Positions 43,981 through 51,478 of a DNA stretch of 64,000 nt are shown one piece after another; within the stretch, counting starts at the first letter, position 1, and the number at the start of each line of letters is the position of its first letter. The notes beneath the pieces are model-generated. The model was given only the letters and a program-made list of their open reading frames with translations, was not told where the DNA came from and did not search any database. The translations under genes and the position numbers were made by a program. This stretch comes from Myxococcales bacterium (GTDB taxonomy: Bacteria > Myxococcota_A > Polyangia > Nannocystales > Nannocystaceae), in NCBI GenBank assembly GCA_020633295.1, contig JACKDW010000002.1:1178001-1242000 (forward strand), written 5' to 3'.

Positions 43981-44718
43981 TCATGGGCCCGCTGAAGCGC
44001 GGGGCGTCTCGGTCACGTCGCCGGTGATCACGGTCAGCTCGACGGTCTTGCCGTCGACGATGTTGACGCGGATCTGGGCGCGCTCACAGCCGTCGGCGAG
44101 GCGGACGGTGCGGTCGGGGAGCTCGATGGTGTGCACGCCCGGCGGGGCGCGGTGGAGGCCGAAGCGGGCCTTGCCGTCGCTCCAGGTCATGACGCGCGGC
44201 CGCCCCTCGAGCTCGGCGTCGGGCGGGAGCTCGAAGACGTCGTAGGCGCGGTACTGCTCGAGGTAGCGGAGGTAGTAGAAGCCCGCGATCATCGAGCCGA
44301 CCAGCGCGACGCCGAGCGCGATGGACAGGCGCCGTCGCTGGCGGACGCCGCTGCGGTAGCCGCCGAGTCGGCCGAGGTGGTGGTCGCCGAAGGGCGGCGT
44401 GACGAGCAGCTCGTCGTCGCGCGGGCGGTCGGGAATCTCGGCTGCGGCGAGCTCGTCGCGCCGCGTCGCGTCTGCCTGGATGTCTTCTTCGACGTTTTCT
44501 TTGATGTCTTCTCCGACGTCCTCGGGCGCGACGCTGGGCTCGACCTCGAGGGCGTCGTCCTTCGACGCGCCGCTCGCCGCCTGCGCGCCGAAGAAGTCCG
44601 CGACCCAGGGAGGGTCGTGCTTGGCGCCGTCACGCGGGCGCGCGCGGGTGCGGGGTTCGGCGGGCTTCTCGGTCACGGGCTCGCCTGGATTGTGCCCGAA
44701 CTCGGGCGCCCCGGTCAC
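43981..44718 (-). CDS. Single-TM protein, unknown function
   Basis: 245 aa. Long acidic, disordered N-terminal region (about 1-125), then a basic patch and one TM helix at about 130-150 (LSIALGVALVGSMIAGFYYL), then a C-terminal beta-rich domain (PPGVHTIELPDRTVRLADGC) of the kind seen in PEGA-like domains. Topology probably N-in. The start overlaps the stop of the upstream FAD enzyme by 4 bp, so it is translationally coupled to the terpenoid-type pair. Confidence 0.75.
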   Translation of the reverse strand: MTGAPEFGHNPGEPVTEKPAEPRTRARPRDGAKHDPPWVADFFGAQAASGASKDDALEVEPSVAPEDVGEDIKENVEEDIQADATRRDELAAAEIPDRPRDDELLVTPPFGDHHLGRLGGYRSGVRQRRRLSIALGVALVGSMIAGFYYLRYLEQYRAYDVFELPPDAELEGRPRVMTWSDGKARFGLHRAPPGVHTIELPDRTVRLADGCERAQIRVNIVDGKTVELTVITGDVTETPRASAGP

Positions 44719-46226
44719 CCGAGGCGAGTGACGCGCGCGAGGCTGTCCAGCGTGCCGTTGAAGCTTCCCGAGAGGTCAGGTCGGAGCTGGGACCAGACCA
44801 CGCCGAGGGCGCGCCCGAGCTTGCCGCGGGCGAGCGCGGCGGCGCTGTAGACCTGGCGCACGCGGTCGCTGACCGGGAAGTGGCTGGCGTGTCTGGGCAG
44901 CAGGCTCGTGCGTACGGCGTGGCGAGCGGCGCGCAGGTACTCGCTGAGGAAGACGCTCGGGCGCCCCTCCGCGCAGGAGAGCAGCGCCATGGAGCGCGCG
45001 CGGGCGGTCGGGCTGGCGATCCAGTACTCGAAGAGCGCGCGCTGGATCATGCGAGCGCCCTCGTCCTCGCCGCGGAAGGCCTCGTAGATGGCGTCGGCGA
45101 GGACCTGGCGGGTGGGCACGTAGCGGTCGTGGGTGGCCCGGTAGCGCGCGAGCGCGAGGTCGTCGAGCCAGGGCCCCCCGTGGGCGCGACCGTGCGAGCG
45201 CGCGGCCTCCCGCCCGAGCAGCTCGGCGTCGCGCAGGCCCATGGTCATGCCGCTGGCGGTGATCGGGTGGGAGCAGCCCGCGGCGTCGCCGATCAGCGCG
45301 AGCCCGGGGAGCGTGGCGCTCGGCGCCGGGAGGTTGACGGTGGGGGCCAGCTCGAGCTTGCGCCCCGCCGCGCTCGCGTCGGCGATCGCCTGGGCGGTCT
45401 GCCCGGCGAGCGGCGACGGGAGGAAGGGGACGAAGGCGCGCTCGAGGTAGCGCGTGAGCGCTCGTCCGCGGGCGGGGAGCTCGCGCGGGAGATCCATGGT
45501 CAGGCGGTAGTGGAGCGCGCCGTCGGGATCCTGCTGGATCGGGTAGACGAGCACGGGGCCGCGGGCGCCGAGGATGACGTTGCCGTGGGTCGGCGAGGGG
45601 ACGCGCGCGCGCGGGAGCAGGAAGCCGACGGTGTAGCCGATGATCTCGCGCTCGCCGGCGATGCCGGCGAGCTTGCGCGTGGCGCTGGCCTTGCCGTCCG
45701 CGCCGACGACGACGTCGGCGCGCACGGTGAAGAGCTCGCCGCGAGGGCGACGCTCGAGGCGCGCGCCGACGACTCGACCGGTCTCGTCGCGCAGCAGCTC
45801 GTGCAGCGCGACGCCCTCGCGCAGCTCGACCTGGGGGCAGGTGTCGCGCACGACGGCGCGCATGACCTGGACCAGCGTCTTGTGGTGGATCGCGACGCCG
45901 CGCTTGCGCGGGTACGCGGTCTCGCGGTAGGGCAGCTCGACGCAGCGACCGTCGGCGCGCTCGAGCACGGTGAAGCCGTCGACCGCGGCCGCGCCGGCGC
46001 GCAGCAGCGGGCCGAGGAAGTCGAGGTCGTCGAGCACCTGGGCGCCGCGGGGGTGGATGAATTCACCGGCGAAGCGCGGCGCGGCGCCGCGGTGTCGATC
46101 GATGAGCAGGATCCGCCGGCGCTGCTCCGGGTCGGCGACCGCGAGCGCGCGGGCGGCGGCGCAGCCGGACATGCCGGCGCCGATGATGAGGACATCGTAG
46201 TGGGTCTCGGCGGGGTCGCTCGTCAC
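44715..46226 (-). CDS. FAD-dependent monooxygenase, squalene-epoxidase-like
   Basis: 503 aa. Rossmann FAD motif YDVLIIGAGMSGCAAARALA at the N-terminus, a DG motif in VVVGADGKASATRKLAG, and a second FAD motif GDAAGCSHPITASGMTMGLRD, whose HPxTxxGMTxxLxD form is characteristic of squalene epoxidases and related geranylgeranyl reductase-like enzymes. Squalene epoxidase makes 2,3-oxidosqualene for sterols; some Nannocystaceae make sterols. The next gene upstream (12 bp) is a squalene-cyclase-like protein, which supports a triterpenoid role, although that cyclase is unusual. Confidence 0.82.
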   Translation of the reverse strand: MTSDPAETHYDVLIIGAGMSGCAAARALAVADPEQRRRILLIDRHRGAAPRFAGEFIHPRGAQVLDDLDFLGPLLRAGAAAVDGFTVLERADGRCVELPYRETAYPRKRGVAIHHKTLVQVMRAVVRDTCPQVELREGVALHELLRDETGRVVGARLERRPRGELFTVRADVVVGADGKASATRKLAGIAGEREIIGYTVGFLLPRARVPSPTHGNVILGARGPVLVYPIQQDPDGALHYRLTMDLPRELPARGRALTRYLERAFVPFLPSPLAGQTAQAIADASAAGRKLELAPTVNLPAPSATLPGLALIGDAAGCSHPITASGMTMGLRDAELLGREAARSHGRAHGGPWLDDLALARYRATHDRYVPTRQVLADAIYEAFRGEDEGARMIQRALFEYWIASPTARARSMALLSCAEGRPSVFLSEYLRAARHAVRTSLLPRHASHFPVSDRVRQVYSAAALARGKLGRALGVVWSQLRPDLSGSFNGTLDSLARVTRLG

Positions 46227-46238
46227 GGCGGGCTCCTG

Positions 46239-48284
46239 TTAGATCGTCCCGCCGTGGCGCTTGACGGCGAGGGCGGCGTCGGTGATCGCCTTGACGGCGA
46301 GCGCGAAGTCGTGGGCGTGGAGGCTGAGCCCAAGGCCAGGTACGCGGAGGCTGTCGAGCACGACCGGGTCCTCGCTGACCTCCGGCCCGGCGCCGCTCGG
46401 CGCGGGGGGGAGCGCGCGCAGCGACTCGCCGAGCGAGCGCGCGGCGCGTTCGCTCTGCACGCAGAGCGAGCCGTGGAGCGCGAGCAGGGCCCGCAGCGCG
46501 AGCGCGGTCGCGACGGGGCCGCCGAAGTCGCCGCGCTCGCGCTGACGCGCGCGGATCGTCCGCTCGAGGCGGGACCGCAGCGGGTGCCCGGGCGCGAGCA
46601 GAGCCGCGCAGCACAGCGCGAGCTCGCGGAGCGTGAGGAGGTCGAGCGCCGCGAGCACGCCGGGGCCCTCACAGCGACGCTCGAGCCAGGCGAGGCCGCG
46701 GGCGACGCGGTCGTCGCCCTGCTTCCAGCCGAGGCGCGCGAGCTGGTGGAGCACCATCGCGGTGACCTGCACGCGCTCGCGATCGAAGCGCGGCCCGGCG
46801 GCGAGGATGCTCGCGTCGCGCCAGGGCAGGCGCGCCATCCAGACGTCCGACTCGCCGCGTTCGAAGCGCGCGAAGCTGCCGTCGGGCTCCTGCATCGCGA
46901 GCACGATCTCGCTGGCGCGACGCGTCGCCGCCCAGGCCTCGGGCGCGAGCGGAGAGCTGGGCTCCACGGCGCGCAGCGCGTCGAGCACGGCGCAGGTCGA
47001 CTTGATGTCGAGGTAGCGTCGCGCGTCCTGTTCGTGGGGCCAGCCGCCCGCGGAGGCGTTGGTCCGGCGCTGCCACTCGCCGCGCTCCCGCAGCTCGCCG
47101 CTGATCAGCCAGCGCAGGTCGTCGACGCGGCGGGGGTCGGTCGCGTAGGTCGCGAGGGCCGCGAGCGCGGCGGTCGGCGCGGTCGTCAGGCCCTGGGCCA
47201 GGTGCAGCGTGCCGTCGACGCGCGTCAGCCCGCGGGCGCGTCGCAGGTAGTCGAGCCCGCGGCGGATCCGCGTGTCGTCGTAGGGCGCCCCCATGACGCG
47301 CAGCGCGATCACGCAGAGCAGGGTCGGGCGCGCGGAGAACCAGCCGCCGTGGGGCTGCTGCGTCTGCGTGATCCAGGCGCGCGCCTGACCGAGCGCGAGC
47401 CGGCGGATCGGCCCCCGGGGGATCTTCTTGGCCAGCTTGAGCGCGCTGTCGAAGGCGAGCATGAGGTCGCCGACGAGGCCAGGACGAAACAGCCGCGGCG
47501 GGATCATGACCCGCTCCTGATCCTGGCGACCGGGCTCGGTCGGGCGCGTCAGCAGCAGCGGCTCGGCGCTGACGAGGTGGAGGCGCGCGCGGGTCTCGGT
47601 GAGCAGCAGCAGCGGGGTCATCAGCCCGCGGGCCCAGGGCGCGATCCGGCTGGGGGACACGGGGGCCGCGGTCGGCAGCAGCCACAGCTCTGCGGGCATG
47701 GAGGGCAGCCACGACCACGGGATGTGCCCGGCGAGCGCGAGCCACAGGCGGACGGTGTAGTTGGCCCGCTGGGCGCCGCCGAACTCGTGGACGACTCGCG
47801 CCGCGCGGACCATGCGGGGCGACGCCGGGTCGTCGCCACACTCCGCGCAGGCCCACCACCCCATGACGGTGAGCGAGTGGTCGGGACGTCCGCGGGTGTC
47901 GAGCCAGGCGCCGGACTCATGCTGGTGCGCGCGGATCCACGCGTGCAGCGAGGCGCGCTCGTCGGGCGTGAGATCGCGCAGCAGCCGGTCCGCGAGCAGG
48001 ACTTCACAGGCGACGCCGATATCCGGGACGTGCAGCAGCCAGGGCTGCTCGGTCCGCGTCGCCGCCCGCAGCCACGCGCTGGCGTGGGCGCGGAGCGCCT
48101 GGACGACAGGGCCCTCGAGGCCCGCAGCGCGGACCTGTTCGCGGGAGAGCGGGTCACGCTTCGACTCCTGGGGACGCGCGCCAGAACCCTCTTTGCCAGA
48201 CTCGGGATGCACGAGGAGACCCTCCTGATGGGTCGAGGTCGAGGGCACCTGCGCGGTGGCCGCGACGCGAGGGGACGCTATCAC
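46239..48284 (-). CDS. Squalene-hopene/terpene-cyclase-like protein lacking DxDDT
   Basis: 681 aa from GTG 48284; the first 50 residues are disordered and a start further in (for example GTG 48209) is possible. The alpha6-alpha6 barrel repeats with QW-like motifs are present: QHESGAWL, QTQQPHGGWF, GGWPHEQD, QEPDGSFARF, QRERGDFGG. The expected catalytic Asp motif, DxDDTA before a helix, is here DIKSTCAVLDAL (residues 426-430). Protonation-initiated cyclisation as in SHC is therefore doubtful. It is paired with the squalene-epoxidase-like gene 12 bp downstream; the real substrate is unknown. Confidence 0.85.
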   Translation of the reverse strand: MIASPRVAATAQVPSTSTHQEGLLVHPESGKEGSGARPQESKRDPLSREQVRAAGLEGPVVQALRAHASAWLRAATRTEQPWLLHVPDIGVACEVLLADRLLRDLTPDERASLHAWIRAHQHESGAWLDTRGRPDHSLTVMGWWACAECGDDPASPRMVRAARVVHEFGGAQRANYTVRLWLALAGHIPWSWLPSMPAELWLLPTAAPVSPSRIAPWARGLMTPLLLLTETRARLHLVSAEPLLLTRPTEPGRQDQERVMIPPRLFRPGLVGDLMLAFDSALKLAKKIPRGPIRRLALGQARAWITQTQQPHGGWFSARPTLLCVIALRVMGAPYDDTRIRRGLDYLRRARGLTRVDGTLHLAQGLTTAPTAALAALATYATDPRRVDDLRWLISGELRERGEWQRRTNASAGGWPHEQDARRYLDIKSTCAVLDALRAVEPSSPLAPEAWAATRRASEIVLAMQEPDGSFARFERGESDVWMARLPWRDASILAAGPRFDRERVQVTAMVLHQLARLGWKQGDDRVARGLAWLERRCEGPGVLAALDLLTLRELALCCAALLAPGHPLRSRLERTIRARQRERGDFGGPVATALALRALLALHGSLCVQSERAARSLGESLRALPPAPSGAGPEVSEDPVVLDSLRVPGLGLSLHAHDFALAVKAITDAALAVKRHGGTI

Positions 48285-48302
48285 GCGGTGTGTTTTGCAC
48301 CG

Positions 48303-48316
48303 GTGACAGGTGTCAC
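48303..48316. promoter_or_regulatory. Palindrome upstream of the cyclase-like gene
   Basis: GTGACA-GG-TGTCAC, a perfect 6-bp inverted repeat with a 2-bp centre, 18 bp before the GTG start of the cyclase-like gene and within the divergent intergenic region shared with the lipoprotein gene at 48481. A candidate operator; no cognate regulator is adjacent. Confidence 0.4.
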
Positions 48317-48480
48317 AACGGCGCCGGGTATCGCGGGCGTCGTCGCTCGAGCCGCGCGCGGATCGGGCCAGGTCGTCGTGGTCGTGTTGTCCGGATCACA
48401 GCGATCGTCGTCGCGGCGCGGCGCGTTCGCGGCTCGAAGCGCTTGCAGGGTGCCGGGCGGATTTGGGACACTCCGCTGTA

Positions 48481-49179
48481 ATGAAGGCACGACTTCGAGC
48501 GACGATGATGGCGGTGGCGGTGTGCGGCCTCGGGATCTCGGCCACCAGCTGTCCGGCGGACGATCCAGAACCGACGCACGGGTACGTGTGCCTCGACCTG
48601 AGCCGCGGCGCGAACGCCGAGGACAACGTGTTCGACAAGACGACGACGATCCGCGTCCGTCTCCACTACGCGCGCTGCCTGCAGGACTTCTACCTCGTCG
48701 ACCACCCCGAGTACCGACTCGACGGCGCGCTCGGCGAGCAGGTGTTCCTCGACGCGGCCAACACCCTGTGCGACCCCGACGCCGAGGATCGCAGCATGGC
48801 GCTCGACTGCTCGATCGAGAACCTCGAGAGCTTCGACCAGATCCTCCGCGACACCGACGCCAACGCGACCTACGCGCTGGTCATCGACTACAAGCTCAAC
48901 AACCCGGGGAGCGCCACCGAGGTCGTGGGTCGACGCCTGCACTTCGGCCCCCTGCCCGTCGAGGAGGCCATTGACCCGGCCGACGAGGACGGCGAGACGT
49001 CGCTGATCAATTGCATGGAGGGCGACTCGCCCACCGTGACGATCATCGCCAACGCCGATGTCCAGGGTCTTGACGCCACGGGGACGCCGATCTGGCAGCT
49101 CGAGCGCTTCGGCAACACGCCCAACAAGTCCCGCATCGGGGCCGAGGGCGGCTGTATTGAGGCCTTCATCAACCAGTAG
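48481..49179 (+). CDS. Secreted lipoprotein, unknown function
   Basis: 232 aa from ATG 48481. Signal peptide with lipobox (GLGISATSC, Cys at about 24). Mature protein is acidic with several Cys (YVCLDL, RCLQDF, TLCDPD, DCSIEN, NCMEGD, GGCIEA) that probably form disulfides. No recognised domain. Divergent from the cyclase-like gene and 31 bp upstream of a second lipoprotein gene. Confidence 0.75.
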   Translation: MKARLRATMMAVAVCGLGISATSCPADDPEPTHGYVCLDLSRGANAEDNVFDKTTTIRVRLHYARCLQDFYLVDHPEYRLDGALGEQVFLDAANTLCDPDAEDRSMALDCSIENLESFDQILRDTDANATYALVIDYKLNNPGSATEVVGRRLHFGPLPVEEAIDPADEDGETSLINCMEGDSPTVTIIANADVQGLDATGTPIWQLERFGNTPNKSRIGAEGGCIEAFINQ

Positions 49180-49210
49180 CGCGCGTTCGACCTTGCGAGG
49201 GCGAACACAC

Positions 49211-49951
49211 ATGTCCGGGGGGCCTCGCCGACGGGTGACGCTCCCCGGCGCGCGTCTGGGCGCCGGCGCGCTGCTGGTCTGCGCGCTCGCGTGTGACCCC
49301 GCGACCAAGCCCAGCTCGCAGCCCAAGACCACGCACCCGTCGGCCGGCGAGGGCTCGGCCGGGGGCTGCGTCGGCGCCGACGAGGTCGCGTTGACCGGCG
49401 ACGTGTGGGCGCGCTTCGAGGGCCTCGCGTGCCCGTGGATCGTGACGCTCGACGGGGCCGGCGCGCTCGAGCTCGTCAGCCTCGAGCGCGGGCGCGCGCC
49501 GGCCCGCGGGCGCGCGCCGACGGGCTGCGACGCGGCGCGCTGCCTGGTCTCCGGGGTCGAGGGCGCGGCCGGCCCGGTGCTGGCGATCGAGCGGCAGCAC
49601 CCGGATCACGAGCGCGGGCGCGGCGGCGAGGCGCCCGACATGGCGTGGGTCGGCGCTCGCTTTGGCGACGCGCTCGCGTTCACGCCGATCTGGCTGGGAG
49701 ACCATGCCCACGGGGACAGCACAGATCTCGGGCCGGTGTACGCGCTGGCGCCCGAGGTGTGTGACGCGGCGCTGGTGCTGCGCGCGGTCAACCGACTGCC
49801 CGTCGCGCTCGGCGAGCGCGTCCCCGCGGTCGTGCGCGCGGCCGAGGGCGAGTACCGCGTCGAGGGCGGCGGCGCCGAGGGGGCGACGCTGCGGCGAGTC
49901 GGCGACGCGCCGGCGACCCCGTGCGCGCCGCTCGAGCTCGAGCTGCCGTGA
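49211..49951 (+). CDS. Secreted lipoprotein, unknown function
   Basis: 246 aa from ATG 49211; the open frame upstream is Arg/Ser-rich and not protein-like. Signal peptide with lipobox (LLVCALAC). Mature body has Cys residues (GGCVGAD, LACPWIV, TGCDAARCLV, EVCDAAL, TPCAPLE) and beta-rich sequence. No family recognised. Same-strand partner of the preceding lipoprotein, likely a unit. Confidence 0.75.
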   Translation: MSGGPRRRVTLPGARLGAGALLVCALACDPATKPSSQPKTTHPSAGEGSAGGCVGADEVALTGDVWARFEGLACPWIVTLDGAGALELVSLERGRAPARGRAPTGCDAARCLVSGVEGAAGPVLAIERQHPDHERGRGGEAPDMAWVGARFGDALAFTPIWLGDHAHGDSTDLGPVYALAPEVCDAALVLRAVNRLPVALGERVPAVVRAAEGEYRVEGGGAEGATLRRVGDAPATPCAPLELELP

Positions 49952-49982
49952 GCGCCGCCGGGTCGCCGGGCCCGTGTTCGGG

Positions 49983-51260
49983 CTAGGCCCCGTCTCGGGC
50001 GAGCGCCTCGGGATCAAACGCGGCCTCGTAGTCCACGCCGTCCACGTCGAAGCCGCGGGTCTGCGCGTAGGCGCGGAGGAACGCGTCGTAGCGCGCGTCG
50101 TCGAAGCGCGCGCCGACCTGCAGCGCGTCGTGTCGCCGGCGCAGCTCGCCCTGGACCTCGTCCGCGAGCTCGCGGTCGTCCATGCGCAGCAGGCCCTCCT
50201 CGTCGAGCTCCGGGACGCCCTCGCCGCCGCGCACGGGCAGCTTGTCGCGGAACATGCGGAGCATCGACGCGAGCGGGTCCTCGTGCTCCTCGCCCATCAC
50301 GTCGAGCAGCAGCGACATGTAGAACGGCACGCCCGGGATCCCGCCCGAGGCCTCGGTGACGACGGCGGGGCCCATGGCCGCGACCGCGCGACCGCCGAGG
50401 CGCTGCTTCAGGATCGCGTCGAGCGCCCGGGTGTAGAACTCGAGGTCCGCCTTGGCGAGGCCGATCAGGCCGCGCCGGTAGATGCCGGCGTTGAACTCGT
50501 TGCCGCGGTAGGAGATCGTCACGAGCTGACAGCCGCGCGCCAGCGCGTCCTTTTGGAGCAGCGCCTCGACCCACTGCTCGACGACGCGGCCGCCCATCAC
50601 GAACTGCGTGGCGACGGCCTCCTCGGGGCTGCCGGGCGGCAGCTCGAACTCGACGACCTCGGGCGGGCGCGCGTCCGTGCGGCTGGTGAAGGTCTTGACC
50701 TGGACCGCCTGCCCGAGGGGCTTGAGCGCGCTGCTGACCCGCTGTCCGGTGCGGGGGTCGACGGCGCGCGGGGCCGCGAGCGCCCAGATGATGCCGTCGA
50801 GCTGCCCGCCGGGCATGCGCGTCTGGATCGCCTCGATCGCGCGCTCGCGGGCGGCGGGGTCGAAGGCGTCGCCGGGCACCGACAGGGCCGTAAGGTCATA
50901 TTGCCGCAGGCGCGCCTCGATCGCGCGGGCGCGGTGCCAGCCCGGGGAGCCGAGCTGGCGCATCTTGTTGCGGCTCTCGAGGTTCGGCTCGGCGTCGTAG
51001 GACACGTCGAGCGTGTGCGCGCCGTGGGCCGCGCCCAGGGCCACGCGCGCGGCGCTGCCGAAGCCGCCCGAGCCGCCGACGATCAGCCAGCGGCCGCCCG
51101 CGCCGGGCTTCGGCGGCTCGTCCCCTGCGGCCTGACGCGCGCGGTCGACGAGCTGCTCGGCGGCGCGGCGCGTGCCGACCGGGTGGAAGTTGCCCGGGTG
51201 GATCACGTTGCCCATGGAGGGGATGAAGCGGAACTGAAACTTGGGGAGGGCGAGCTGCAT
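49983..51260 (-). CDS. fabV: Enoyl-ACP/CoA reductase, FabV type
   Basis: 425 aa from ATG 51260 (MQLALPKFQFRF), with GGAG 4-8 bp upstream. Catalyses NAD(P)H-dependent reduction of trans-2-enoyl-ACP or CoA, the last step of the fatty-acid elongation cycle. The Rossmann motif is WLIVGGSGGFGSAARVALG, SPGWHRARA and PGDAF follow as in FabV, and the catalytic Y-x8-K pattern is present in GIYRRGLIGLAKADLE. FabV enzymes are usually triclosan-insensitive. Somewhat divergent from E. coli-type relatives. Standalone. Confidence 0.85.
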   Translation of the reverse strand: MQLALPKFQFRFIPSMGNVIHPGNFHPVGTRRAAEQLVDRARQAAGDEPPKPGAGGRWLIVGGSGGFGSAARVALGAAHGAHTLDVSYDAEPNLESRNKMRQLGSPGWHRARAIEARLRQYDLTALSVPGDAFDPAARERAIEAIQTRMPGGQLDGIIWALAAPRAVDPRTGQRVSSALKPLGQAVQVKTFTSRTDARPPEVVEFELPPGSPEEAVATQFVMGGRVVEQWVEALLQKDALARGCQLVTISYRGNEFNAGIYRRGLIGLAKADLEFYTRALDAILKQRLGGRAVAAMGPAVVTEASGGIPGVPFYMSLLLDVMGEEHEDPLASMLRMFRDKLPVRGGEGVPELDEEGLLRMDDRELADEVQGELRRRHDALQVGARFDDARYDAFLRAYAQTRGFDVDGVDYEAAFDPEALARDGA

Positions 51261-51478
51261 GATCTCCGCGACGTATAGAAGAAAAACCACCGCGCGTCGC
51301 GGGCGGGGCGCGGTGAGAGCTCACGCGCGTCCTGCCCGCGCCGCGCTCGCGGGGCCGGAGCGCACGTCGCCGCGTGGGCGCGTCGGCGTGCGCGCTCGCG
51401 GGCGTGAGCCGGCGCGTCGCTCGGCGCGCGGCGCAGGGTAGCCTGTGTTTTGAGTCAGGTCGAAGGTCGGCGCCGCGA

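Noticed and set aside
44880..48974. A 1364-codon plus-strand open frame
   Set aside because: It is antisense to the FAD enzyme and cyclase-like genes and has the Arg/Glu/Val-rich composition of a GC-codon mirror; no domain or signal is seen.
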